A stretch of DNA of 64,000 bases, from contig CALMVZ010000012.1 in the NCBI GenBank assembly GCA_937873155.1, positions 248,001 through 312,000 of the forward strand, written 5' to 3'. The position numbers were made by a program, and so were the translations under genes. The DNA is from an uncultured Bacteroidota bacterium (GTDB lineage Bacteria; Bacteroidota; Bacteroidia; B-17B0; Aurantibacillaceae). Under the pieces are notes generated by a model. The model saw nothing but the letters and a program-made list of their open reading frames with translations. It made no database searches and was not told where the DNA came from. Numbering within the stretch: the stretch's first letter is position 1; every line of letters starts with the position of its first letter. Below, piece after piece: positions 9,672 to 17,522 of the stretch.

Positions 9672-11375
9672 TTATATCCGTTTATAAATTAAAGTTTCTT
9701 CCCCGGTGCTTAGGAACTTATAACTAAATACTTTTTTGAAATTATCATTCAAACGGATCCCGTTCCGACTGAACATATCCTGAAAAGCTGAGCTCTCTGA
9801 TACTTTTACCGACATAACTAACAGGTCACAATCGTTTGGCTGACCATACCTGGTGAAAAGATAATCGTTAATATACATCAGGTTCTCATTATCGGTGATC
9901 TGAGGTTCAGGAAATATTTTACAACCATTAAGATAATGTATCCCGAAATGACTGAAAAACTCTATAACTTTTTTATCCGAAGTATTCAGTTGTTTCAAAG
10001 CTTCATTCAATACCGTGTAGTCGATCATTCTCTCACGGCTTTCCATAACACCTTTGATCTCTTCAGAAAAAAGAAGAGGATAAGTTTTATTGGCCAGATC
10101 ATTTTGACGGTACGGTGCTTTTACAGCACCATTATAGAGTACAATACAAATAAAGACAGACATGAAAAGACCGTTGAGTGATAAAAAGAGCTGATCGCTT
10201 TTCGTCGCTAATAAATGCAAAAGCATTCCTCCAAAAGCAAAGATCATCAGTTGGGATGAAGTATAATAGAATTCGTTATTTGTACCTAACATCAGGCCAA
10301 AGGGCAATAACATTAAACAAGACCACAGGATGAGATCCTTATTCTTTTGCTGCGAACCAAAAAAATAAACATAAAGTCCGAAGTTGATCAGGATCAAAGA
10401 GCCTGCCACGAAATCATTGGATAATTCGGCACCATTACCTTTCCTGAAAAAAAACAAAGCCAAACAATTAATGGCAATTATCATATAGAAAAAAAGAGTT
10501 TTAAAAGAAGAATTGATCCTTTTGAAAAGTACCGCTAATAGTATTATTGCTCCTTCAAACAATAAATAGTTCTTCTGCCAGCACATCACAATAAAACTTT
10601 TCACCTGATCAGTATACGGATGCACAGGAGCGTGCTCCACTCCGAATAAGGTTATCCAATAATTATTGATGATCCCCTTTAAATTTGCATAACTATGTAA
10701 AAGAATAATAAAAGCAACTACTGCTCCGCTTAATAAACCAATGGCTTTAATGAAAAATTCCTGTTTAGAATTAGGGAAGTTGGAGATAATGTAAACTAAA
10801 AATAAGATCACTGCATTAGGGAATTTAGCGAGAAACAAAGCGAAACTGGTCGCTCCGAATAAAAAAGAACATATAAAAAGATCCCTCGGTTGATTTTTTG
10901 TTTTCTCATAGAAAACGACAGCCATTCCTAGCAAAGCAAGAATGAGAGACCATGAATTATATGATAATGTCATTGGCAGATAATCGTAATTTATATACGA
11001 TGCTAACAGAAGAATACTTAAACATAAAAATTTCTGGGTAGTTCCTATTTTTATATCTTTAAATTTTAAATACCTGAGAAGGCTGTATCCGAAAATAATT
11101 ACTGCCAGGGTCTGGTAAATAAATTTCGCTATTCTTAAGTTTATCAAAGTGGGATGACCGAAACAAAAGAATTTATTCAGAACACCGAAAGCACTTGTTA
11201 AATAAATGTCCGGGTCAAAATTATTTGAGAAATACAGGTAATAAGTTTCATCACTCAGTTCATATCCGCGGTTAGAAAAATAAAATGCGCCCCAGGTAAT
11301 TAAACCAAGAGCCGACAAGCATACAGAAACTGAAATAAAACTGAATATGGTTGTATAGTTTATTTTAGCTCCCAT
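9672..11375 (-). CDS. Polytopic membrane protein of the polysaccharide operon (GT-C-like?)
   Basis: A 567-residue protein with about a dozen hydrophobic helices from residue 12 to about 415 and a soluble C-terminal region of about 150 residues. An acidic stretch (SDETYYLYFSNNFDPD) follows the first helix, where GT-C mannosyltransferase-like enzymes carry their catalytic aspartate. This suggests a lipid-linked-sugar glycosyltransferase, but no family motif is conclusive, and the C-terminal domain is unrecognised. It overlaps the exporter ATPase gene by 16 bp. Confidence 0.65.
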   Translation of the reverse strand: MGAKINYTTIFSFISVSVCLSALGLITWGAFYFSNRGYELSDETYYLYFSNNFDPDIYLTSAFGVLNKFFCFGHPTLINLRIAKFIYQTLAVIIFGYSLLRYLKFKDIKIGTTQKFLCLSILLLASYINYDYLPMTLSYNSWSLILALLGMAVVFYEKTKNQPRDLFICSFLFGATSFALFLAKFPNAVILFLVYIISNFPNSKQEFFIKAIGLLSGAVVAFIILLHSYANLKGIINNYWITLFGVEHAPVHPYTDQVKSFIVMCWQKNYLLFEGAIILLAVLFKRINSSFKTLFFYMIIAINCLALFFFRKGNGAELSNDFVAGSLILINFGLYVYFFGSQQKNKDLILWSCLMLLPFGLMLGTNNEFYYTSSQLMIFAFGGMLLHLLATKSDQLFLSLNGLFMSVFICIVLYNGAVKAPYRQNDLANKTYPLLFSEEIKGVMESRERMIDYTVLNEALKQLNTSDKKVIEFFSHFGIHYLNGCKIFPEPQITDNENLMYINDYLFTRYGQPNDCDLLVMSVKVSESSAFQDMFSRNGIRLNDNFKKVFSYKFLSTGEETLIYKRI

Positions 11376-12610
11376 TGGTTGTTAACTAGAAAACAAGCCT
11401 GGTTGGTAGTAATAGCTTTTCCGGTCCCATAAAAATCTCCCTGCTCAACCTCCAGGTGAAAAGCTTCAAGAACATAGTCCTCAATAACACTGTCTTTATA
11501 AGCAATGATGTTACACAAATAACTGCCATTATTCAGCGGGAATTGTTTTATATGACATTGGATTACATTCTTCCTGTTCACGTTATTGAAAGGCTGATCT
11601 GTGATATGATTGGCAAGCGTGAACATTTCTCGTCCTTCATCTGAATAAATCGTAATAGCTAAAGCTAAATTGGTGATATTATCTTTTGCCAGGTCAAATT
11701 CTATCTCAAGTGTAAGATCAGCGCCGGTTTGCGCAGCATTTATCACATATCCTGCCTTGTCTTTAAGAACAATATTCCGGAACCTGAAATTACCTTCTCC
11801 TTTTCTGTCGGTACGTGAAGAAATTTCAGTTTTGGCTTGCGTCACTACATCTTTAAGGTAATGTTTCAGGCAAGCATCCGTATCTGATAAAGGAAAATCA
11901 ACCTGCCCGTTTTTAAGTACAATAGCTTTGTTACATAAACTCTGGATAGAGGCCATGTGATGGCTTACAAATAAAATAGTCCGGCCGCTATTAGAAACGT
12001 CCTTCATTTTACCGATGCATTTTTTCTGGAAAGCAGCATCGCCTACAGCGAGAACTTCATCCACGATTAAGATCTCCGGCTCAAGATGAGCGGCAACAGC
12101 AAAAGCAAGGCGCACATACATTCCGCTGCTGTAACGTTTAACGGGTGTGTCAAGAAAATTTTCTACTTCGCTAAAGGCAACGATTTCATCGAATTTTTTA
12201 TCGATCTCCTGTTTACTCATTCCTAATATCGAACCGTTGAGATAAATGTTTTCCCTGCCGCTAAGATCGCCGTGAAAACCTGTTCCTACTTCCAGTAACG
12301 ATGCAACTCTTCCTGTGATCTCGATCCTTCCTTTTGTTGGAGGCGTGATGCGTGACAAAACTTTCAGCAAAGTGGATTTACCCGCCCCGTTCCTTCCAAT
12401 GATCCCTACTCTGTCGCCCTGTTCGATCTCGAATGAAACATTTTGCAGCGCCCAGAAATCGATCATTTCTTTTTTTGAGGCAATATCCTTTAGGTTCCTT
12501 ATACCTGACATCACATTACCGAACAGCGTGTCGCTTTTAGGCGCGTTGTTCTTATTCAGCAAATATTGTTTGCTCAACCCTTCAACTTTTATGATGGTGT
12601 TATTCCCCAT
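11360..12610 (-). CDS. Polysaccharide ABC exporter ATPase (Wzt/TagH-like, with C-terminal domain)
   Basis: A full ABC ATPase: Walker A GRNGAGKS (72-79), signature SSGM (161-164), Walker B LIVDE (181-185) and the switch histidine in FVSHHMA. The ~160 residues after the ATPase are a beta-rich domain like the Wzt C-terminal carbohydrate-binding domain, which in O-antigen exporters recognises a capped chain end. With the adjacent permease it should export a finished glycan from the cytoplasm. TAATG coupling to the permease gene supports a complex. The cap-recognition role is inferred from Wzt. Confidence 0.92.
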   Translation of the reverse strand: MGNNTIIKVEGLSKQYLLNKNNAPKSDTLFGNVMSGIRNLKDIASKKEMIDFWALQNVSFEIEQGDRVGIIGRNGAGKSTLLKVLSRITPPTKGRIEITGRVASLLEVGTGFHGDLSGRENIYLNGSILGMSKQEIDKKFDEIVAFSEVENFLDTPVKRYSSGMYVRLAFAVAAHLEPEILIVDEVLAVGDAAFQKKCIGKMKDVSNSGRTILFVSHHMASIQSLCNKAIVLKNGQVDFPLSDTDACLKHYLKDVVTQAKTEISSRTDRKGEGNFRFRNIVLKDKAGYVINAAQTGADLTLEIEFDLAKDNITNLALAITIYSDEGREMFTLANHITDQPFNNVNRKNVIQCHIKQFPLNNGSYLCNIIAYKDSVIEDYVLEAFHLEVEQGDFYGTGKAITTNQACFLVNNQWELK

Positions 12611-13443
12611 TAAATGTAATCCACAAAATTACGTTCGAACTTGTAGAAATATTTTATACCGATAATTAAGAATAGAACTGAAACGCAAATTGAAACAATA
12701 AAATAATTCATATTGTAGATCACATCCCCGCCGAATAAACAATATTTGAACCCGTCGATCGCACCAACCATTGGGTTCATACAATAGATCCAACGTGCCC
12801 ATGTTGGCAAGCGCTCTAAGTAATATGAAGTGGAAAATATCACCGGAGTCAGGTACATGCCGAACTGGATCATCACAGGCACAATGAATTTCACATCTCG
12901 GAATTTCACATTTATAGTTGCAAAATACAATCCTATTCCAAAACCATTGATGATAGTTAATAAAATAAATAGTGGTGCTAAAACAATTTGCCAATGAACT
13001 GGTTGTCCTGCTATAATAAACAAAACGATAAGAATGGTGAGGGAAATACAAAAATCAACCAGGCAAACTAAGATCGTGCTTAATGGAATTATTATTTTCG
13101 GGAAAAATACTTTTGAGAACAGATTGGCATTACCGATTATCGAATTGCTCACATCAGTAAAAACACTTGCAAACAATTGCCATAACAGCATAGCAGAAGC
13201 CACATTTAAAAAGCTTGAAGTAGCATTAGCACTTCCGGTTATCTTCATGGAAATATAACCAAACACTAAAATATTGATCAAAGGTTTGATCAGCGCCCAT
13301 AGGATTCCGGCGAAGGCTTGTTTGTAACGGATCAGGAAATCACGGCGCGCCAGGTTCCTGAGTAAACTCTTATAATGCAGGATCTCCTTTACCGAAAAAA
13401 AGGAAGAAGAATTTGCATCAATTATTATCTTTTCGTGGTTCAA
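12610..13443 (-). CDS. Polysaccharide ABC exporter permease (Wzm/TagG-like)
   Basis: An ABC-2 permease with six or more hydrophobic helices and the family entry SVKEILHYKSLLRNLARRDFLIRYKQ (given in part: RRDFLIRYKQ), followed by LWALIKPL. No ATG exists in the N-terminal region. The frame can start at TTG 13500 or TTG 13443; I choose 13443 (277 residues), because the protein then begins like other family members and a promoter-like TATATTTG lies at 13486-13479, inside the longer alternative. It is the first gene of the operon. Its stop overlaps the ATPase start (TAATG). Confidence 0.88.
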   Translation of the reverse strand: MNHEKIIIDANSSSFFSVKEILHYKSLLRNLARRDFLIRYKQAFAGILWALIKPLINILVFGYISMKITGSANATSSFLNVASAMLLWQLFASVFTDVSNSIIGNANLFSKVFFPKIIIPLSTILVCLVDFCISLTILIVLFIIAGQPVHWQIVLAPLFILLTIINGFGIGLYFATINVKFRDVKFIVPVMIQFGMYLTPVIFSTSYYLERLPTWARWIYCMNPMVGAIDGFKYCLFGGDVIYNMNYFIVSICVSVLFLIIGIKYFYKFERNFVDYI

Positions 13444-13478
13444 TTTTGGGGGCGTCGTGATTTTAGTGTAATAAATAA

Positions 13479-13486
13479 CAAATATA
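13479..13486 (-). promoter_or_regulatory. Candidate -7 promoter element of the polysaccharide operon
   Basis: TATATTTG on the minus strand matches the Bacteroidota -7 consensus TAnnTTTG exactly. Transcription would start about 30 bases before TTG 13443. No convincing TTTG -33 box stands at the usual 19-21 base distance. Confidence 0.35.
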
Positions 13487-13546
13487 GAGGTAAAATACAA
13501 AAATTTCTTCCTTCAAAAATCAAAGTTATTAAACCTCAAAAGGGGA

Positions 13547-13554
13547 TAAATTTG
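13547..13554 (+). promoter_or_regulatory. Candidate -7 promoter element of the divergent hypothetical gene
   Basis: TAAATTTG matches TAnnTTTG exactly and lies 41 bases before ATG 13596. A second exact match (TAGCTTTG, 13585-13592) is too close to the start codon to serve it. No good -33 box was seen. Confidence 0.35.
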
Positions 13555-13595
13555 CAAGAGAAAATGACCTATTTATAGCTATTTTAGCTTTGAAA

Positions 13596-14162
13596 ATGCA
13601 CAGCATAGAGCCGTTTTATAACTGGAGGCACCTCTATATAGCGTCGGAAGACGAGAATTCACCCTTTTATGGCCGGGAGTATAGTGAATTGGAGTACTCG
13701 AATACTATTTACAATTACTATATACATCCGCAATGGGACGATATTGGCAGCGAAACCCTGTACATAAAAGTGCTGTTCACTGATTACGAAGAACATTATG
13801 CTATCATTGAACTAATAGGTGAATGGAATGACGCTATCAACAACGATATCATGCTGTTAAAGCGTGACATCATTGACGAATTGATCTACTGCGGCATTAA
13901 TAAATTCATCTTAATCGGCGAGAACGTACTGAACTTTCATGAGAGCGATGACTCGTACTATGAAGAATGGTTTGAGGATGTAGAAGACGGCTGGATCGTT
14001 TGCCTTAACTTCAGGGAACATGTTTTGAAGGAATTCAAACGTGCCCGGGTGGATTACTACTTTATTACCGGCGGCGAACTGGACGATTTCCACTGGCGCA
14101 AATTCTCACCCGGACAAGTGTTCGGAAATATTTTGAAGGTTATTGAGAAGAGGTTGGCTTAA
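13596..14162 (+). CDS. Conserved-looking hypothetical protein, acidic
   Basis: A 188-residue soluble protein rich in acidic and aromatic residues (for example YEEWFEDVEDGW and NTIYNYYIHPQWDDIG). It has no signal peptide, membrane helix or recognised motif. I use ATG 13596; an in-frame TTG lies two codons upstream. It is transcribed away from the polysaccharide operon, and its TAA overlaps the stop codon of the convergent TonB-like gene. Function not recognised. Confidence 0.75.
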   Translation: MHSIEPFYNWRHLYIASEDENSPFYGREYSELEYSNTIYNYYIHPQWDDIGSETLYIKVLFTDYEEHYAIIELIGEWNDAINNDIMLLKRDIIDELIYCGINKFILIGENVLNFHESDDSYYEEWFEDVEDGWIVCLNFREHVLKEFKRARVDYYFITGGELDDFHWRKFSPGQVFGNILKVIEKRLA

Positions 14163-14887
14163 CAACCGCCTTTAGAGTAAGCACCACCACGAATTCCATA
14201 TTTAAATTCCTGCTTTACTTTTTCGCCTTTTGAGTTTAGTGCAGGTTTCCATTTGGGCATTTTGCTTAACCCTTCTAATAAAAGTTTATCCACTTCGGGA
14301 TCCGCCGGAAATTTATTCAAGATCTTTACACCACTCACCTCCCCGTTCTCATCAATAGTAAAAACAGCTGTTGCGCCGGGAATGACAGGCCTTTCTTTAG
14401 TTGCTTTCGGAAGTTTACTTGCAATGTTATTTTCTAAATACTCTTTTAATTCTCTCGCTCCTCCCGGATACTGGGCTTCTGTTACAGGAACTACTGCTAA
14501 TTTGAATTCATTCATTTTTATTACGCTTCCGTTATCAGCCCTGGCAGAATTCGCATCTTTCCATTTGAATTCAATTTGAATACTAATGTCAGTACCCACA
14601 TCTGCAAGATTTAAAACATCATACTGGTCACGCGTTATTTTTTCAGTTTTACTTTCAGCCAGCCTTGCTTCACCTTCACAAACTGCAAGAATCTTTACTG
14701 ATACTATATCAATGATCTCGTTCCAATGTTTAGGACAATCAGGAATGACATCAGATAACATGCGTGCATTTTTCAATGATTCATTACTAACCGGCGGTAT
14801 ATATCTTCCGGCAAATACATCTCTCGGATTTTGAGAGATCCCCTGAATCAGGATCATCGATAATATTAAAGTAAAGATCGTTTTCAT
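14159..14887 (-). CDS. Secreted protein with TonB C-terminal-like domain
   Basis: From ATG 14887 the protein begins with a signal peptide (MKTIFTLILSMILIQGISQ); the in-frame extension to 14914 would hide it. About 100 C-terminal residues resemble the TonB C-terminal domain common in Bacteroidota: YPGGARELKEYLENNI, then TAVFTIDENGEVSGVKIL and MPKWKPALNSKGEKV. Unlike true TonB it lacks a membrane anchor and a proline-rich spacer, so it is probably a periplasmic protein that borrows the fold. The middle region (residues ~45-125) is unassigned. Its stop overlaps that of the convergent gene. Confidence 0.78.
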   Translation of the reverse strand: MKTIFTLILSMILIQGISQNPRDVFAGRYIPPVSNESLKNARMLSDVIPDCPKHWNEIIDIVSVKILAVCEGEARLAESKTEKITRDQYDVLNLADVGTDISIQIEFKWKDANSARADNGSVIKMNEFKLAVVPVTEAQYPGGARELKEYLENNIASKLPKATKERPVIPGATAVFTIDENGEVSGVKILNKFPADPEVDKLLLEGLSKMPKWKPALNSKGEKVKQEFKYGIRGGAYSKGGC

Positions 14888-14914
14888 CTGATAATTTTTA
14901 TTAAAGATACACAA

Positions 14915-15592
14915 TTAACAACCATTATTCTCCCGTTTCGTTTTCAGGCTTTTCAGAAGATCGCTTTTTGTATCCATCTTATCGCCGTTCCACATACCGC
15001 CAAACCAAAGATCAGTGATCTTATTATTGTTGTGTTTAAAAATAAGAATGTTAGCTCCCGGCGACCATGGATCTCCGCCAGACATATAAGACATTAAAGC
15101 AATGTCTTTGCCTATTCCGAAATAAACTAATTGTTTGTTTGGAAGAATCGCGCCGTCATGTGATAGCATAGGTACTGAATCTTTTTTAGTTGCATCCCAA
15201 ACTTTTTTAAAGATCACATGACCGAAATTTGTAATTCCTTCTTTATACTCTTCACCGGGACTAACAATATCAAATTTCTTATCTAAAGAGATACTGTCCA
15301 GAAATCGCCAGATAAACTGAGGCACTTCCTGAACGGTCCTTTTTTGTTCTAATTTTTGGTTTTCTAGGTCAGCGATCAGTTTTGCTTTACCCAGATCGTT
15401 GCGGATAAATGCTGTATCCACTCTGTATTTTCCATTCACCAGATAAACACTGCTGGTCCTTTTTGAAATATAATTTATAACCGTTTTATCTTCAACATGA
15501 GCTTTTAGCTGACTATAAGCTATAAAACTCACTATCACTACTCCAATTATAAGAAGAGGATTTTTTGAAATTGATCTTACAAATACTTTCAT
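14915..15592 (-). CDS. Membrane-anchored hypothetical protein
   Basis: A 225-residue protein with a basic N-terminus and one hydrophobic helix (residues ~12-28), then a soluble, probably periplasmic domain. That domain has no motif I can name; it contains SGGDPWSPGANILIFKHN and DLWFGGMWNGDKMDTKSDLL. It lies 27 bases upstream of the TonB-like gene and 15 bases after the cytochrome lipoprotein gene, so the three are probably co-transcribed. Function unknown. Confidence 0.7.
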   Translation of the reverse strand: MKVFVRSISKNPLLIIGVVIVSFIAYSQLKAHVEDKTVINYISKRTSSVYLVNGKYRVDTAFIRNDLGKAKLIADLENQKLEQKRTVQEVPQFIWRFLDSISLDKKFDIVSPGEEYKEGITNFGHVIFKKVWDATKKDSVPMLSHDGAILPNKQLVYFGIGKDIALMSYMSGGDPWSPGANILIFKHNNNKITDLWFGGMWNGDKMDTKSDLLKSLKTKRENNGC

Positions 15593-15607
15593 GTTCTTTG
15601 TTTTAAA

Positions 15608-16066
15608 TTACTTTTTAAAAGGGTCAGCTGCTTTTATAGCGTAAACATATTTTGTGACGGCATCTTTTTGTGCTGCAGTTAATTTAGCTTCATAGGACAT
15701 AGATTGAAGGATCGCTGGCCACTTTTCATTCGGAAAAGCGTAAATATTCACCGGGGCATGACAACTTATACAAGCACTTTTAGCATAAAGTGTATAACCT
15801 TCTTTTAATTGTTCAATTGTCGCGTCTTTATATTCCGGCTTTATGGCAGTCAGCTCTTCTTCTCCCGGTTCATAAACCCCATCAAAAGCTTTCCGCACTC
15901 TGGCCGTCTCAAGTACTGCTGTAGTTACGCTTGAAGTTGTAGCTACAGTTGTAATTGTAGTCGCAGTTTTAGGTATTTCCGCTGTTGAAGTCGTTGTTTT
16001 TTTTGAAGTATGACAAGCTAAAACAGCGAGTCCGATAAGCGTAAAAAGTGCCAATTTGGTTCTCAT
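15608..16066 (-). CDS. c-type cytochrome lipoprotein (single haem)
   Basis: The N-terminus is a lipoprotein signal ending in LAVLAC (Cys18). A threonine/valine/serine-rich linker of about 35 residues follows, then a small cytochrome c fold with the haem motif CISCH (99-103) and a probable distal methionine in LQSMSYE (about residue 123). It is likely an envelope electron carrier attached by lipid. The linker is low-complexity and may act as a flexible tether. It is first in a three-gene minus-strand set; its electron partners are not in the window. Confidence 0.83.
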   Translation of the reverse strand: MRTKLALFTLIGLAVLACHTSKKTTTSTAEIPKTATTITTVATTSSVTTAVLETARVRKAFDGVYEPGEEELTAIKPEYKDATIEQLKEGYTLYAKSACISCHAPVNIYAFPNEKWPAILQSMSYEAKLTAAQKDAVTKYVYAIKAADPFKK

Positions 16067-16152
16067 TAAAATGGGTTTTGATTGTTAAATGCAGGAAATT
16101 TCATTTCGGAACAAAACGGGGTGAATTTTAACATATTTAACGTCCCGCTAAT

Positions 16153-16202
16153 GACCTCTCTGGTTCGCTTAAAAGCGAACCGCCTCTCCTCAAGGAGAGT
16201 GG
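16153..16202 (+). repeat. Double-hairpin intergenic element, copy A
   Basis: GACCTC is followed by the stem-loop GGTTCGCTTAAAAGCGAACC, then the palindrome CTCTCCTCAAGGAGAG. The same layout occurs at 58616-58661 (inverted), 58708-58755 and 61547-61593. Confidence 0.7.
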
Positions 16203-16310
16203 TATTTGCTTTACTAAATGAATTTTGCAAATGGAATTATTCTCTCTTCAAGGAGAGCGATATTGGCTTTACTAAATGAATTTTGCAAATGGAATTATTA
16301 TCTCCTCAAA
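16184..16310. repeat. 58-bp tandem duplication
   Basis: 16184-16241 and 16242-16299 are near-identical: each has a CTCTC(C/T)TCAAGGAGAG palindrome and then the shared GCTTTACTAAATGAATTTTG segment. A third copy begins at 16300 and breaks off. The palindrome is the second hairpin of copy A, so part of the element has been amplified. Confidence 0.75.
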
Positions 16311-16354
16311 ATGTTAAATGACTAACGGTGTTTATACGATAACTATGGCAGTAT

Positions 16355-16577
16355 GCTACTGCACATTGTTAAAACACTACTGCACATTGTAAAACGCTGC
16401 TGCACATCGTAATTTTCTTACTGAACATTGTTAAAACTTTACTCCACATTGTTAAAACGCTACTGCACATCGCAACTTTCTTACCGCACATTGTTAAAAC
16501 GCTGCTGAACATTGTTAAAACACTGCTGTACATTGCAACTTTCTTACTACACTACGTTAAAACACTACTGAACTATC
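16355..16577. repeat. 11-copy 21/22-bp tandem repeat
   Basis: Imperfect copies of GCTACTGCACATTGTTAAAAC follow one another without spacers. Roughly every third unit ends in AACTTTC or ATTTTC instead of TTAAAAC, giving a higher-order period of about 64 bp. No reading frame runs through it convincingly. Confidence 0.8.
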
Positions 16578-17005
16578 GTTTGGTTAAATTTATACCTGCA
16601 AGTTTTATAAAACAATCCCGTCGATACTGTCTACCGACCGTTAGTTTAAAGTAAAGCAAATAACTTTCCTAAATCTACTGCATTAAATATCTACTGATGC
16701 GTTATAACGTTCCTGGGGCGTGGCCGTTTTTGTCTGCATAATCCCGGAAATTTGTTTAAGTGAAGATAGTAAATTATTTAGCAGCGTCTAAATATGAGGC
16801 TAGCGTTTAAAAGTCTGCTTGCAGGCAAATAGTCTAACGCGATGCCGAACAAGGCGCAGGCAAAAATGGACGTCCAACGAGAAGATTGAAGAAAACGAAA
16901 CGTTAGTGTCAAAAGAGAAATTGTTTACGCAGAAGAATCGCCCGCAGCCCTGTGTTAACTTTAGTTGCCGCCACACAGATGCGTTTCAATAATGTGTCCG
17001 CCAAT

Positions 17006-17479
17006 TTATTTGTCAAACGGAGGTCCTTTGAATTGTATTTTCTCTAACTCAAAGTCCTTGAGTTTAGTATTATATTTATACTTGATTGTGTAATTGTATT
17101 GTTGGTCAAAGCCATTTGAAAAAACAAAAAACCTGAACTCGGCTTTTTCTTTGTCAACCCAACCGATCATATTTATATAAATGCGAGACTTACGCTCTTT
17201 CTGTTTAATTTCTCCGACTTCAGGTGAAATAAGTCTTATATGAGTGTTTTCTATTGTCTCAGGCAAGTCTATGTCCGGAAAGTCGTCCGGCTGTCCGTGC
17301 TTCCGCTTTCCGAAGTATAAAGTGTCGAAACTTTTTTGATTCTTTTTATTGGCTTCTAATATGAAGTCCTTAATTGCTTGAGAATAGATTTTAGTCAAGT
17401 CAGTCTTCGTAGGAAATTCAGGAGGTTGTCCGCATGCGAACAAAGGAAGGGATAAGATGAAAATTAAAAGTCTGCTCAT
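17006..17479 (-). CDS. Hypothetical lipoprotein
   Basis: 157 residues beginning with a lipoprotein signal (MSRLLIFILSLPLFAC, lipid-bearing Cys16). The rest is a soluble domain that I do not recognise, with a charged middle and an aromatic C-terminal half (IYINMIGWVDKEKAEFRFF). It lies between the repeat-rich gene-free stretch and the Omp85-like gene, 43 bases downstream of the latter on the same strand. Like that gene it often uses GAC for aspartate, in contrast to flanking genes, so the two may have arrived together. Confidence 0.7.
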   Translation of the reverse strand: MSRLLIFILSLPLFACGQPPEFPTKTDLTKIYSQAIKDFILEANKKNQKSFDTLYFGKRKHGQPDDFPDIDLPETIENTHIRLISPEVGEIKQKERKSRIYINMIGWVDKEKAEFRFFVFSNGFDQQYNYTIKYKYNTKLKDFELEKIQFKGPPFDK

Positions 17480-17522
17480 TTTGCCAGTGTGTGACCTTTA
17501 ATGTCACTCGATAAATTGTCGC

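Larger units (their letters stand above)
16067..17005. other. Gene-free stretch with several repeat types
   Basis: I see no convincing gene in these 939 bases. They hold a double-hairpin element (16153-16202), a 58-bp tandem duplication (16184-16310) and an 11-copy 21/22-bp repeat (16355-16577). The final ~430 bases lack obvious structure except CTAACG (16834-16839) facing CGTTAG (16901-16906). Confidence 0.7.

Noticed and set aside
12629-13051. 140-residue minus-strand frame inside the exporter permease
   Set aside because: It is an alternative frame of the permease gene with unlikely composition (many Tyr, Cys and His) and no recognisable domain.
16355-16577. Coding repeat of a small protein
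   Set aside because: The 64-bp higher-order period is not a multiple of three, and no start and stop frame covers it.
16834-16906. Integron attC site
   Set aside because: The outer CTAACG/CGTTAG pair and the spacing fit, but the right box does not match GTTRRRY and the inner boxes are not paired; kept only as a hint for the island.
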